The notes beneath the pieces are model-generated. The model searched no databases. It saw nothing but the letters and a program-made list of their open reading frames with translations, and was not told the DNA's origin. From Smithella sp. (lineage in GTDB: Bacteria; Desulfobacterota; Syntrophia; Syntrophales; Smithellaceae), in contig JAGPFC010000014.1 in the NCBI GenBank assembly GCA_018056685.1, positions 1 to 64,000 on the forward strand: a DNA stretch of 64,000 bases, read 5' to 3'. The first letter of the stretch is position 1. Each line of letters starts with the position of its first letter. Position numbers and translations under genes: made by a program. Of the stretch, positions 45,601-55,510 are shown piece after piece.

Positions 45601-46207
45601 GAAAAATGTAAAAACAGACTTCAGTTCAAAAATATCCGAGCCGGTTATCGGCGCCGGTACATTTGTGCATCCGCTGGCCGCGGTCATCGGTAACGTCATT
45701 CTGGGCAATAACGTAATGGTGGCTCCGACCGCTTGTGTGCGCGGCGACGAGGGGCAACCGCTTCATGTCGGTGACGATTCCAATGTGCAGGATGGCGTCG
45801 TTATTCACGCCCTGGAAACCGAACTTGACGGCAAACCGGTGGAGAAAAATCTAATGGAAGTCGAAGGTCAAAAATACGCGGTTTACATTGGCAAGCGAAT
45901 TTCTCTGGCACATCAGGTTCAGATTCACGGACCGGCTGTGGTTATGGATGACACCTTTGTCGGCATGAAGGTGCTGGTGTTCAAATCCTTTGTGGGCAGA
46001 AACTGCGTCATTGAGCCGGGGGCGATTTTAATGGGCGTGAAGGTGGCGGATGGCCGTTACGTCCCGGCCGGGTCCATCGTTAAAACGCAGGCGGAAGCGG
46101 ATGCTCTGCCTGTGATCACAGCGGATTATCCAATGAAGGAAATGAACAAGGGTGTTCTGCACGTGAATAAGGCGCTGGCCAAGGGGTATCTGGCATCCAA
46201 ATCATAA
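45593..46207 (+). CDS. Gamma-class carbonic anhydrase (Cam-like)
   Basis: A 204-residue left-handed beta-helix protein with hexapeptide repeats. The catalytic set of the archaeal Cam enzyme can be traced: Arg50, Asp52, Gln66, zinc ligands His72, His107 and His112, and a candidate proton-shuttle Glu75 in HALETELDG. The acidic loop between 75 and 95 is also present; it is absent in most short gamma-CA-like proteins. It should hydrate CO2 reversibly, supporting carboxylation. The ATG at 45593 follows GGAGG at 45583-45587. Confidence 0.87.
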   Translation: MIEKNVKTDFSSKISEPVIGAGTFVHPLAAVIGNVILGNNVMVAPTACVRGDEGQPLHVGDDSNVQDGVVIHALETELDGKPVEKNLMEVEGQKYAVYIGKRISLAHQVQIHGPAVVMDDTFVGMKVLVFKSFVGRNCVIEPGAILMGVKVADGRYVPAGSIVKTQAEADALPVITADYPMKEMNKGVLHVNKALAKGYLASKS

Positions 46208-46226
46208 TTTTGAGGGACAGACTCAT

Positions 46227-46259
46227 ACAGCCTGTTCGATGAAAATACGGACAGGCTGT
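46227..46259 (+). terminator. Hairpin after the carbonic anhydrase gene
   Basis: ACAGCCTGT (46227-46235) pairs perfectly with ACAGGCTGT (46251-46259). Only a weak T run follows, so it may be a terminator or a 3'-end-stabilising hairpin. Confidence 0.5.
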
Positions 46260-46272
46260 GTGTCATTTTAAA

Positions 46273-46992
46273 ATGTTAGTTAAAGTCAATAATCAGAATC
46301 AGAAAAGTAATTTTTGTCTTTCCTGCGGTACGACAAAAAACATTAACAACCGTCGTTACTGTTCAGTAAAATGCCGTCAGCATTTGCGACAAAGACTGAA
46401 CATGAAAAGCGGCCTGCTGCAAACGTTAAATACCCGTTACGCCACTTTTTATTTTTCAGACACCAGGATTATTCTGGATATTGTTCCTTATGGATTCAAG
46501 GAAATTTTCCGTTATGTGGGCAGACGGAAGGAAGGCAACAACCCGGCCACGGATTTTCATATCATGACCAATAAACTCGGTGAGGCATGGTGGGCGGAAT
46601 CAAATCGTACGAACAGAGGCTATGTGGCCTCGCTTCATGTTCTGAAACTGGCGACTCGCCACGCGATGGCGGACGGCCTGCAGCGGCCCAAATTAATGCG
46701 GATTCCCACCATCAAGCTGGATCTGTTGAAATGTCTGGAAATAGACAAGGCTGATCTTCATTCGCACGAATTAAGCAAAATCATCAAATCCGCGTACAGG
46801 AGACAGGTCAAAATTCATCATCCCGATCTGGGCGGACACGCGGCAACCTTCCGGAAAATTCACGCGGCCTATAAAGAACTTTTATGCTGGGCGGATCATC
46901 CCGTCTATGTCAAACGTCGCGGCTTTCCCGATAAATGGTATTATGACGGCGACAAGAAAAAATGGCTCCAGCCCGTTTCGATGAAAAAATAG
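46273..46992 (+). CDS. Zinc-finger protein with C-terminal J-domain
   Basis: A 239-residue protein with two recognisable ends. Near the N-terminus is a four-cysteine zinc-finger-like unit (Cys15, Cys18, Cys30, Cys34). Near residue 200 is a J-domain with the HPD tripeptide (IHHPDLGG) and helical flanks (KSAYRRQVK, FRKIHAAYKELL). The middle part is not recognised. The HPD motif should stimulate a DnaK-type Hsp70. ATG 46273 lacks a strong ribosome site; an upstream in-frame GTG at 46258 is the alternative. It follows a hairpin and converges on mobA, so it is probably alone. Confidence 0.75.
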   Translation: MLVKVNNQNQKSNFCLSCGTTKNINNRRYCSVKCRQHLRQRLNMKSGLLQTLNTRYATFYFSDTRIILDIVPYGFKEIFRYVGRRKEGNNPATDFHIMTNKLGEAWWAESNRTNRGYVASLHVLKLATRHAMADGLQRPKLMRIPTIKLDLLKCLEIDKADLHSHELSKIIKSAYRRQVKIHHPDLGGHAATFRKIHAAYKELLCWADHPVYVKRRGFPDKWYYDGDKKKWLQPVSMKK

Positions 46993-46994
46993 CT

Positions 46995-47588
46995 TCATGT
47001 TAATGTTGATGAATGTAAATCTTCGGGTGTGTTGAGATTGAGAAAAAGACGTCCGTCCTGATTGAAAGGCTTGATTTTGTCTTCTGTGATTTTCGAAGAG
47101 CGGACATCTTTAAAAAGTCCGGAAATTTTAAGCTTGTCGGCCAGGATCATCTTTTGAATGGCGGGAAGGCAGCGGCGTGAATAAATGGCGTGCAGGGCCT
47201 GAAATCCCTCGGGAAGCTCCGGTACGACAATTTCATAGTTGCCGATCTGCTCCATCATGAACAGGATAAAGTCGATATTCAAAGAGGGCATATCACAGGC
47301 TGCGACAAAAGCGTAGTCGTTCCGGGCGTAAAACAATCCGGTATAAATGCCCCCCAGAGAACCTTTGCCTTTGTATATATCCGTAACAATCATCGTATCG
47401 GGGAATTCAGTGTAGGCCAGCGGCTCGTTGGTGACGATGATGATTTCAGAAAATATTTTTCGATAGACGGATAAAATATGATCAATCAGGCGAACTCCGT
47501 TAATCTCAAGGAAAGCTTTATTCACCCCCATCCTGGAATTTTTGCCGCCGGATAAAATGATTCCGGTCATATTTTTTTGCATGGCCAA
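46995..47588 (-). CDS. mobA: Molybdenum cofactor guanylyltransferase
   Basis: Adds GMP to molybdopterin to form the guanine dinucleotide cofactor of formate dehydrogenases and related enzymes. It has 197 residues with GIILSGGKNSRMGVNKAFL at 9-27 and CDMPSLNIDF for metal and GTP binding. The TTG at 47588 is preferred to the ATG at 47582 because AAAGG lies 8 bases before it. It follows the large activase-like gene on the same strand by 12 bases. Confidence 0.9.
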   Translation of the reverse strand: MAMQKNMTGIILSGGKNSRMGVNKAFLEINGVRLIDHILSVYRKIFSEIIIVTNEPLAYTEFPDTMIVTDIYKGKGSLGGIYTGLFYARNDYAFVAACDMPSLNIDFILFMMEQIGNYEIVVPELPEGFQALHAIYSRRCLPAIQKMILADKLKISGLFKDVRSSKITEDKIKPFNQDGRLFLNLNTPEDLHSSTLT

Positions 47589-47600
47589 TTGATTAACCTT

Positions 47601-50600
47601 TCAGTGTTCCAGGATATTGCTGATATCTTTGTCGGTTCTGAATCTCAACACGTTGAGCATGAATATCTCCAGTTTGTTGATCACATTGGGCGGCAAAAGA
47701 TTTCCATCAATTTCAATGGAAATCGTCGGATATTTTCTTTCCCTGGCCCAGGGAGTCAAAACGCCTTCGATGACCCGGCCGATCAGACAGGCAAAGGGGG
47801 AAATATTGACGATACCGGAATAACCGTCCATCATCGCCGTGGCGGCAACACCGCTGGAAATGCTTATTTCAGAATAAAGTTCATTATTGACAAAATACTT
47901 TTCGGTGTTGCCCATGATTTCTTCCATGTTGTGGGGGGAGTCGGGAATCAAACCGGTCTCCGATAAGGCGTCGCGAATATCTTTTTCGATTTTCTTTTTA
48001 TAGGCGTGCTCGATTTTCCACTGCACAATATCCTTAAACTCGCTTGCGAAAACCTGCCGGTAGCGCGGAATCAGTGCCAGACGTTTTTTGAGTTCGTAAT
48101 GACGAACAAAGTCGCAATAATAAATCCATTCGGCAACATTGGAGACTTTGCCGATTATGCCGCGACGGCTGAAATGCCTGATTAATTCATCGACGGCAAA
48201 ATCATCGCGCCGGACATAAATTTCCCCAACAATCAATATCTTGGGGCATTTTTCTATTTTATTCTTTAAGGGGATTTTGGCGATATCAGCGGATATTTCC
48301 TTGAGAACCGGCAGGATCTTGGTAATATCCTGCTCTGCCACGTGAATCATTTTCTGCCAGATATGATCATATTCCATCATGGCTTTTTCGGGATTTTCAG
48401 CGCAGGTGCGGAGCGCCGTTTCAATGTCTTTCATGTAATCGCCGATGACAACAGCCCACCACGCGTACCTGGCAAAATCTTTACCAAGTTCGTTGTAGGA
48501 ATTATCGGCGTCCAATGTAAAAATGACGACATTTTCCTTGCGCAAATCTCTGAAGAGATTTTCATAAAAAACGAAATATTGTCCGGTGCGGCAGGGGCCG
48601 GTCGTCGTGGGAACAAAGACCAGATAGATTTCATCCTTGCGGTATTTGTCCGACGAAAGATACTTCAGGACACTTCCCAGAACGAGATGCGAAGGAAGAC
48701 ATTCTTTCCCCGAGGCGTGATTACGCGCCATTTGCAGCGTGTAGATATCGGGAACGGGCATGGTTTGCGCGTTAATCCCAAAACCACGGATGGCCGCGCC
48801 GACCAGCTCCGCGGAAAGTCTTCCCATATTGGATAAAAGCAGTTTGACGCGGGGATTGTTCTTGATTGGTATTTTTTCACCGGTACGGGTATTTTTGATG
48901 TGAATCTCTTCATCCGGATTGTTGATGAAACGAAGATGGTTATCATAACGTTCTTCCCGGATTTCAGTGATTTTGGAACGATATCCTTCAATGATGTCCA
49001 GAAAAGCTTCAATGCGTGTATCGACCCCGGCATCAGCGGTATGAGAATCCAGTTCCAGGATCAGAAAGGGTTTCACGCCCATGATCCATTTCAGATAATG
49101 TAGCATGAAGGAATCGGGCGCGCAGGAAAAGTTGGAGATGTAAGTCACAAAAATATTGTCTTCACTTTTCAAAAGAGTGGCGGCTTTCATATCCTGCTGT
49201 CCGTAATACCAGTACATATTCTGATAAATGGGCTGCTCTTCAAAGGGAAGAATATCAAAGGGAATCACGGAAAAACCGCGGGAGGTGTATTTACGGGGTA
49301 TGCCCATATTGGTGTCTGCCGTAAAAGAATTATAAGGTCTTCCCAGAATCGCAATGACCGGTCTTCCGGACTGACGGGCTTCGGCCAAAGCCTGTATGCC
49401 CAGTTCGGAAAATCTGGCGAAACATTCGGTTTGTTTCGCATAAGCCACATCAAAGGCTTTCCGCGTTTCCGTGGTGCTGAATCCCAGTTTTTCACCTACG
49501 GCAATAAACGCTTCGGCGGCTTTTTCCGTTCCGTACATAAAACTGACCACCGGCATTAAATATTGTTCTTCGGGAATTTCAGGAAATGCTTTTTTAATGT
49601 AATAGGGAAGACTTTGCGTAATTGGACAGAAACTGGCCGGGGCATTTTTCTCATAGCTTTCCATATCCTTGAAATGGGGGAGAAAAATATAATCGGTCTT
49701 CCGGTCTAAAATGTCCTGTACAGCGCCGTGAGCGATTTCCGCGGGAAAGCAATAATTACTTTCCACCCGCGCGGTTCCTTCATGACTAATCGAATCGGAC
49801 ACGCGTGTTTCAACGCCCAAGGCATGGAAGAACCATGAATATAGAGGCCAGAGCGTATAAAACGAAAAGCACCTCGGAATGCCGACAATACAATCTTTCT
49901 TCCTGATCAGCGTTTGGGGATCAGGAGTGCATTGATTTAAAAGGATATCGTTGCGTTTTTCAATATAATCCACAACGTCCGTTTCATTGAAAATATTCCT
50001 TTTTCGGATATTCGTGTATTTATTGCAACGCCCGCCAAACATATATTGATGATCATTGACTTTCAAAATACGGATAGGGCACAAATTATCACAGGATTTG
50101 CACTGAAAATCCTTTTCATAGACAATATCCGTGGCCAGAATTTTTTCCAGGTCATATGCTGATCTGGCCAGCAATCCGTCCTGCAATTTTTGTTTGGCCA
50201 GTATGCCCACGCCGAAACATCCCATCAGCTCGGGGTCGGGAGGCACCGTGATATTTTTATTCAGCAGCATGGCAAACGCCAGAGGAACCGCTTTATTCTT
50301 GGCCACGCCTCCCTGCAGAACAATATTTTCTCCGATCGTTCTGTTGCCCACAACACGGTTGAGATAATTGGAAACGATGGAGGTTACGATGCCCGCTGTA
50401 ATGTCTTCGCGCAAGGCTCCCTGCTGGATGGCTTTGCGGACATCGGAATTAATAAAAGCGGAACAGTGTTCGCCGAATTTCAGAGGCTCATTGGCTTCGA
50501 GAGCGATATCTCCGATTTCCCATGCATGATGAATATTTAAATCGCCCTGGGCTGATTCCTCCAGGAAAGAGCCCGTGCCCGCGGAACAGGCCTCATTCAT

Positions 50601-51869
50601 CGCGTAATCAATGGGGACTTTATTTTTCAAGAGTACATATTTGGCGTCCTGTCCGCCGATTTCGAAAATGGTATCGATATTTTCTTTATAAAAAGTCGTC
50701 CCGACCGCATGCGCGATAATTTCGTTATAGACGGCCGGTGTTTCCAGAAACACGCCCAGCAGTTCTCTGGAAGAACCGGTGGTTGCTGTCAGCGTAATTT
50801 TTATTTTGCCATCGCCTGTCTCGGCTTTGATTTGCTTCTGCATTTCCCTGAAACAATTTTTCAGAGCTTTCACGGGGTCCCCATGGGTTCTTCCATAAAA
50901 AGAGGCCGTTATGTCGTTGGTTTCCATGTCAATGAGGCAGGCTTTGGTTGTGGTCGATCCTCCGTCCACGCCGAGAATGTATTCTCTGCCGGCGACAACT
51001 TTTGCCCTGCGGGATTCAAGGTAGGTGACCTTTCCCTGTGCCGTTTTGAGGCTTTGGAATCTTTTGAACTGAACCACATTTGGCTTGAACAATTTTTCAA
51101 GAGAAGGAAGCGGACTGCCGGACGTTCTTGCCAATAAGCCAGCTCCGTATGCTTCAAAACAAGTTGCCTGATCGGGAACGATAAATTCATTTTCCGGCAT
51201 GCGTTCCTGAATAAATCTGATCAGATGTTTATTTTCAGTCATACCGCCAACCAGCAGGACTTTTTTATGGATTATTCTGGCCTTTTTGATGAAGTCAATG
51301 ACTTTGGTGGCTGTCACATCGCTCAAAGACAGGACGATGTCGCCTCGACAGGCTTCCCCTTTATTCAAACGATGTGTGCAGTCGCTTTTCATAAACACGG
51401 AACAGCGCGAGGAAAGTTTCAAGACTTTGCTGTCAGGAGGAATGGCGTGAACATCATCAAGGCTCATGTCCATTCGGGCCAGCTGCTGTTTGAAAAACTC
51501 ACCCGTTCCGGAGGCACATTTGTTTCCGGAAAAGCTCGTGATGATTTTTTTATTTTCATCAATTGTGTAAACCACCAGATCTTCACCGCCGAGCGAAACC
51601 AGAGCATCCACTGGATCATGAAGGTGATGAAGAGCTTCCTCAATACAGAGCGGTTCGATGACGCTGTTGATATTCAATAAATGTCTGCCTTCTGTTCCCG
51701 TGGCGAGCGTTCTGGTTTCCGGTGGAATATTGAGCTCTGCAAGGATGGTCTTGAGCGCTTGAAGAAAGTTGCCTTCGTGGGATTCGACTTTCTTTCCAAT
51801 GATCCTGTCTCCGTCGAGCAATATTACTTTAATGCTGGAAGAGCCTATGTTGATTCCTAAAGTAAACAT
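47601..51869 (-). CDS. Giant acyl-CoA dehydratase activase-like fusion protein
   Basis: A 1422-residue protein combining two BcrAD/BadFG/HgdC-type ASKHA ATPase domains with a dehydratase-like C-terminal part. The first ATPase domain (1-250) has GINIGSSSIK and CASGTGEFF (Cys118). The second (295-560) has GVDGGSTTTKAC and CSAGTGSFL (Cys428). A Cys cluster follows (Cys590, Cys593, Cys597, Cys615), then a DUF2229-like part (660-890) and an HgdB-like end with CAPDSF (Cys916). Such proteins use ATP to inject a low-potential electron into [4Fe-4S] partners. The substrate of this full-length fusion type is unknown. It has its own promoter. Confidence 0.88.
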   Translation of the reverse strand: MFTLGINIGSSSIKVILLDGDRIIGKKVESHEGNFLQALKTILAELNIPPETRTLATGTEGRHLLNINSVIEPLCIEEALHHLHDPVDALVSLGGEDLVVYTIDENKKIITSFSGNKCASGTGEFFKQQLARMDMSLDDVHAIPPDSKVLKLSSRCSVFMKSDCTHRLNKGEACRGDIVLSLSDVTATKVIDFIKKARIIHKKVLLVGGMTENKHLIRFIQERMPENEFIVPDQATCFEAYGAGLLARTSGSPLPSLEKLFKPNVVQFKRFQSLKTAQGKVTYLESRRAKVVAGREYILGVDGGSTTTKACLIDMETNDITASFYGRTHGDPVKALKNCFREMQKQIKAETGDGKIKITLTATTGSSRELLGVFLETPAVYNEIIAHAVGTTFYKENIDTIFEIGGQDAKYVLLKNKVPIDYAMNEACSAGTGSFLEESAQGDLNIHHAWEIGDIALEANEPLKFGEHCSAFINSDVRKAIQQGALREDITAGIVTSIVSNYLNRVVGNRTIGENIVLQGGVAKNKAVPLAFAMLLNKNITVPPDPELMGCFGVGILAKQKLQDGLLARSAYDLEKILATDIVYEKDFQCKSCDNLCPIRILKVNDHQYMFGGRCNKYTNIRKRNIFNETDVVDYIEKRNDILLNQCTPDPQTLIRKKDCIVGIPRCFSFYTLWPLYSWFFHALGVETRVSDSISHEGTARVESNYCFPAEIAHGAVQDILDRKTDYIFLPHFKDMESYEKNAPASFCPITQSLPYYIKKAFPEIPEEQYLMPVVSFMYGTEKAAEAFIAVGEKLGFSTTETRKAFDVAYAKQTECFARFSELGIQALAEARQSGRPVIAILGRPYNSFTADTNMGIPRKYTSRGFSVIPFDILPFEEQPIYQNMYWYYGQQDMKAATLLKSEDNIFVTYISNFSCAPDSFMLHYLKWIMGVKPFLILELDSHTADAGVDTRIEAFLDIIEGYRSKITEIREERYDNHLRFINNPDEEIHIKNTRTGEKIPIKNNPRVKLLLSNMGRLSAELVGAAIRGFGINAQTMPVPDIYTLQMARNHASGKECLPSHLVLGSVLKYLSSDKYRKDEIYLVFVPTTTGPCRTGQYFVFYENLFRDLRKENVVIFTLDADNSYNELGKDFARYAWWAVVIGDYMKDIETALRTCAENPEKAMMEYDHIWQKMIHVAEQDITKILPVLKEISADIAKIPLKNKIEKCPKILIVGEIYVRRDDFAVDELIRHFSRRGIIGKVSNVAEWIYYCDFVRHYELKKRLALIPRYRQVFASEFKDIVQWKIEHAYKKKIEKDIRDALSETGLIPDSPHNMEEIMGNTEKYFVNNELYSEISISSGVAATAMMDGYSGIVNISPFACLIGRVIEGVLTPWARERKYPTISIEIDGNLLPPNVINKLEIFMLNVLRFRTDKDISNILEH

Positions 51870-51911
51870 AAATTATAATTTAACTTCAAAAAAAATCACA
51901 TATGATTAGAT

Positions 51912-51940
51912 TAGATATTACGATTTATTTCAATCGTCAA
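51912..51940 (-). promoter_or_regulatory. Promoter of the activase-like fusion gene
   Basis: On the minus strand TTGACG (51940-51935) and TATCTA (51917-51912) are 17 bases apart, about 45 bases before the ATG. Confidence 0.6.
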
Positions 51941-52000
51941 GTTTCAGGTGAAAACAATTTAATAAATATAACAGACCCTATTTTTTTAATAAAAATATTT

Positions 52001-52048
52001 GAAAAAAACAGCGGGAAGTCACGTCCGTGTGGACGTGACTTCCCGCTG
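52001..52048 (-). terminator. Terminator of the atpZIB transcript
   Basis: A perfect 18-bp stem (52009-52026 with 52031-52048) around a GTGT loop, followed on the minus strand by seven T residues. It lies 28 bases after the atpB stop. Confidence 0.92.
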
Positions 52049-52075
52049 GAAGAGACAAAATAAGAAGTTAGAAGA

Positions 52076-52747
52076 TTAATGACCTTCTTCCATGGCACCC
52101 GCTATGTACATCATCGCCAAAAGCATGAAAACAAGTGTCTGTACCAAAGATGTAAAAACCATCAGTATGAAGACGGGTAGCGGAACAAAGTAGGGAACGA
52201 GGAAAAGAACGACCAGCAGAACGATATCTTCACCCTTAATATTACCGAACAACCGGAAGGTAAGGGAGAGCGGTCTGGACAGATGGCTGATGACTTCTAT
52301 GGGCAGCATCAATGGTGTCAACCACCCCACAGGTCCCATAAACTGTTTGAAATATTTCAATCCATGTTCCTTTATGCCGACGGCATGAGTGGATAGGAAA
52401 ACAATAAGAGCCATTGCCGCGTTCGTGTTAATGTTAGATGTCGGAGATTCAAAACCGGGTACGAGACCAATAAGATTCGATACCAGAATGAATAATCCAA
52501 GCGTTGCAATCAGAGGGAAGAATTTTCTGCCATTGTGGCCCATAATATCATTCAGCAGAGAATCAAATCCGCCGATAATCACTTCCATGACATTTTGTGC
52601 TTGTGTGGGATAAACCTGAAGTCGCCTTGTTGCAATAAATGAAAGTGTCGCCAGAATTAGAACCACAAACAAGGTGTTAAAGACAATTGTCATGTCAATA
52701 CCATAGTTTTTAAGCCAAGTCGTATGGAAAAAAATCAGGGGCTCCAT
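52076..52747 (-). CDS. atpB: F0 ATP synthase subunit a
   Basis: Membrane subunit a of the F-type ATP synthase, which carries ions between the half-channels and the c ring. It has 223 residues with five or six helices. The essential arginine is Arg165 in [34 protein letters not shown] is described by its ends SNLIGL and NAAMA. An AAGGAGGT ribosome site lies inside the atpI end. It is third in the run atpZ-atpI-atpB and is closed by a strong terminator; atpE is 5 kb away on the other strand. Confidence 0.95.
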   Translation of the reverse strand: MEPLIFFHTTWLKNYGIDMTIVFNTLFVVLILATLSFIATRRLQVYPTQAQNVMEVIIGGFDSLLNDIMGHNGRKFFPLIATLGLFILVSNLIGLVPGFESPTSNINTNAAMALIVFLSTHAVGIKEHGLKYFKQFMGPVGWLTPLMLPIEVISHLSRPLSLTFRLFGNIKGEDIVLLVVLFLVPYFVPLPVFILMVFTSLVQTLVFMLLAMMYIAGAMEEGH

Positions 52748-52753
52748 GTGTTT

Positions 52754-53152
52754 CTATATAACCTCCTTAATTAAGTTTTTTTTTGTTAATGAAAAAATCA
52801 CCATGATGATCATATTTATGACAACGACGGAAAGACCGATGAGTAATCCAATAACATCAACAGTCTTGTAAGCGATGAGAAAATACAGAATTACAGCCGT
52901 AATGGCCAACCTAATATAATATTTTACGAGAACAGGACCTTTGTTGATATTGCCCCCTGTTTTATTAAAAAGACCGTGCAATCCTTTTTCCATCCAATAA
53001 AAATTAAGAATAGAGATAAAACCGCCCAGAAGGATACCCAAAGAGAATTTTACAGGAGCAAAAATTAATGAGGGAACTAAAATAACAGCAAGAATAATCC
53101 AGTTGGAAAATTCAATTTTTCTTTGCAGGGGGTCTTTGACGATGAGGTTCAC
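52754..53152 (-). CDS. atpI: ATP synthase subunit I
   Basis: A 132-residue membrane protein of the ATP synthase I family with four helices, in the expected place between atpZ and atpB. In other species AtpI helps c-ring assembly. The GTG start follows AAAGAG. Its first 41 bases overlap atpZ in another frame, a longer overlap than usual. Confidence 0.85.
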   Translation of the reverse strand: MNLIVKDPLQRKIEFSNWIILAVILVPSLIFAPVKFSLGILLGGFISILNFYWMEKGLHGLFNKTGGNINKGPVLVKYYIRLAITAVILYFLIAYKTVDVIGLLIGLSVVVINMIIMVIFSLTKKNLIKEVI

Positions 53153-53396
53153 TTTTTAAACTCTTTATTATTTGCTCTTCATCATTGAAATTTTTTTTAA
53201 TCAATACATATATGTTTCTAAATCCGGCCGAGACGCCAATTAATAAAAAAACAACACTAAAAACGTGACCGGAGTCAAATTTACGATCTAAATAAGATCC
53301 TATTAAAAGGCAACCTACAACTGCCAGAACCATTGCAATGCCTATACTGCTGGCAAAAGCCATTTGCATGGCATACTTTCTGGTCTCACTATCCAT
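53112..53396 (-). CDS. atpZ: AtpZ/AtpI-family F0 accessory protein
   Basis: A 94-residue protein with two membrane helices (about 11-32 and 40-60), the AtpZ type that precedes atpI in many bacteria. SIGIAMVLAVVGCLLIG and the second-helix GVSAGFRN motif fit. ATG 53396 is favoured because AAGGAG lies 10 bases upstream; an ATG at 53417 lies before that site. In some species AtpZ and AtpI together transport Mg2+/Ca2+, which is not testable here. Confidence 0.85.
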   Translation of the reverse strand: MDSETRKYAMQMAFASSIGIAMVLAVVGCLLIGSYLDRKFDSGHVFSVVFLLIGVSAGFRNIYVLIKKNFNDEEQIIKSLKSEPHRQRPPAKKN

Positions 53397-53454
53397 TGCC
53401 GGGATGCTCCTTAGCATTAATAAGACCGTAAGTCAATAAAAATATGACCGACGT

Positions 53455-54399
53455 TCATTTTTTCAGTAAATGACGATTGTTCCTGTACCATTCAATGGTT
53501 TTCTTAAGTCCGCTTTGAATATCAGTTTTAGCTTTAAATCCAAATTCTTTCAATGCTTTGGATGTATCAAGCATGCGTTTGGGCTGTCCGTCAGGTTTGG
53601 ATTTATCCCATACAATCTTTCCGGAAAAACCGGACAAATCAGCTATCATCACGACAAGGTCCTTAATGGATATTTCCGAACCGGCGCCGAGATTTACCGG
53701 TTCACTTTTATTGTACGATAAAGTGGCCAGATAAATGGCTTCAGCGGCGTCTTCCACATAAAAGAATTCTCTGGTCGCCAAACCGGTCCCCCATACTTCC
53801 AACATATCGGAATGACTATCAATTGCGTCAAAACATTTCTTGATTAAAGCCGGAATGACGTGGGAAGATGACGGATCGAAATTATCACCGGGACCGTATA
53901 AATTTACCGGAAGTAAAAAAATCGAATTAAAATCATACTGTTGACGATAGGCCTGTGATTGGACCAGCATCATTTTTTTTGCCAGTCCATACGGCGCATT
54001 GGTTTCTTCAGGATATCCGTTCCAGATGTCTTCTTCTCTAAAGGGTACCGGCGTAAACTTTGGGTACGCACAAACCGTTCCCAAAGCGACAAATTTTTCA
54101 ATCTTTTTCAGATATCCTTCATGAAGAAGTTGTGATCCCATGATTAAATTGTCGTAAAAAAGTTCGGCCGGTTTGTCCTGATTAAAGCCGATACCTCCAA
54201 CCTTGGCGGCCAGATGGATGACAATGTCAGGTTTTGTTTCTTCGTACATTCTCCGGATATCGTTTATATCCGTTAAATTGTATTCGGGAAGATCGGCGGT
54301 TTTGATGTCACGGCAGCCGGAAGATTCGAATTTTTTCAAAAGGTGACGGCCAAGAAATCCTTTGCCGCCGGTAACAGTGATTCGTTTTTCAGTCAACAC
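53455..54399 (-). CDS. fcl: GDP-L-fucose synthase
   Basis: Epimerase-reductase that makes GDP-L-fucose from GDP-4-keto-6-deoxymannose. It has 314 residues with TGGKGFLG at 10-17 and the catalytic YGLAKK (Tyr and Lys). The GTG at 54399 is chosen because AAAGGA ends 9 bases upstream; a longer opening to 54453 would run into gmd. It directly follows gmd on the same strand, so the pair makes GDP-fucose for surface glycans. No glycosyltransferase is nearby. Confidence 0.93.
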   Translation of the reverse strand: MLTEKRITVTGGKGFLGRHLLKKFESSGCRDIKTADLPEYNLTDINDIRRMYEETKPDIVIHLAAKVGGIGFNQDKPAELFYDNLIMGSQLLHEGYLKKIEKFVALGTVCAYPKFTPVPFREEDIWNGYPEETNAPYGLAKKMMLVQSQAYRQQYDFNSIFLLPVNLYGPGDNFDPSSSHVIPALIKKCFDAIDSHSDMLEVWGTGLATREFFYVEDAAEAIYLATLSYNKSEPVNLGAGSEISIKDLVVMIADLSGFSGKIVWDKSKPDGQPKRMLDTSKALKEFGFKAKTDIQSGLKKTIEWYRNNRHLLKK

Positions 54400-54412
54400 G
54401 ACACAGCATCCT

Positions 54413-55441
54413 TTAATCACATTTTTTATTGTTGGAGCTGAATCCGGCATCAAGAAGCGTTTTTTCTTTTTGAGCCAGTTCCATATCCGCGTCGATCATC
54501 ATATCGATCAGCTGTTCAAAAGAAACTTTGGGCTGCCAACCGAGCAGCTTTTTTGCTTTCGTCGCGTCGCCCAGAAGCGCGTCCACTTCCGTAGGACGAA
54601 AATACCGTTTGTCTATTTCCACGAATTTCTTATAATCCAGATCAAGTTTCTGAAAGACTCTTTCCGCGAATTCTCTTACGGAATGGGTTTCACCGGTCGC
54701 GATCACAAAATCGTCAGGTTTTTCCTGCTGCAGCATCAGCCACATGGCTTCAACATAATCGCCGGCAAATCCCCAGTCCCTTTTCGCTTCCAGATTTCCC
54801 AAAAATAATTTGTCCTTCAAGCCCAGCTTGATTTGCGTGGCCGCGCGGGTTATTTTCCGGGTGACAAAAGTTTCCCCGCGGCGAGGAGACTCATGATTAA
54901 AGAGAATGCCGTTCGTTGAAAAAATTCCGTATGCATCGCGGTAGTTCTGACAAATATAATAGGAGTAAACTTTAGCCGCGGCGTAAGGGCTGCGGGGCTG
55001 AAACACCGTATTTTCATTTTGCGGGGGCGGAGCGGCCCCGAACATTTCGCTGGAGGAGGCCTGGTAGAATTTCGTTTTGATGCCCGTCTTCCGGATGGCT
55101 TCTAGAATTCTCAGCGTACCCAGTGCGGTTACGTCACCGGTATATTCCGGCATGTCAAAACTGACGCGCACGTGACTTTGAGCCCCCAGGTTGTATATTT
55201 CATCAGGCTTGATGGAATGCAGCAGATCCATCAGTTGCGCGGAGACGCTTAAATCTCCGTAATGAAGAAACAATCTTGCGGCGGGGTCATGGAAATCATG
55301 GTAAAGATGATCAATGCGTTCGGTGTTAAAAGAACTGGAGCGGCGGATCAGTCCGTGAACTTCATAACCCTTGTTTAACAATAATTCCGCTAAATAAGAA
55401 CCGTCCTGTCCGGTAATGCCGGTGAGAAAAGCTTTTTTCAT
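54413..55441 (-). CDS. gmd: GDP-mannose 4,6-dehydratase
   Basis: NADP-dependent dehydratase, first step from GDP-mannose to GDP-fucose. It has 342 residues with [12 protein letters not shown] at 8-19, the catalytic [10 protein letters not shown] with Tyr and Lys, and [18 protein letters not shown] precedes the ATG. It lies 69 bases after hemL in the same direction, so part of its transcription may come from there. Confidence 0.95.
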   Translation of the reverse strand: MKKAFLTGITGQDGSYLAELLLNKGYEVHGLIRRSSSFNTERIDHLYHDFHDPAARLFLHYGDLSVSAQLMDLLHSIKPDEIYNLGAQSHVRVSFDMPEYTGDVTALGTLRILEAIRKTGIKTKFYQASSSEMFGAAPPPQNENTVFQPRSPYAAAKVYSYYICQNYRDAYGIFSTNGILFNHESPRRGETFVTRKITRAATQIKLGLKDKLFLGNLEAKRDWGFAGDYVEAMWLMLQQEKPDDFVIATGETHSVREFAERVFQKLDLDYKKFVEIDKRYFRPTEVDALLGDATKAKKLLGWQPKVSFEQLIDMMIDADMELAQKEKTLLDAGFSSNNKKCD

Positions 55442-55510
55442 ATTATCTCCGTTAGCACTTAATCGGTAGTGATTTCATACCGGATTGAATAACGCTTGTC
55501 AATGAAACAC

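Noticed and set aside
53470..54808. Open frames on the (+) strand across fcl and gmd
   Set aside because: Shadows of conserved dehydratase and reductase genes on the other strand.
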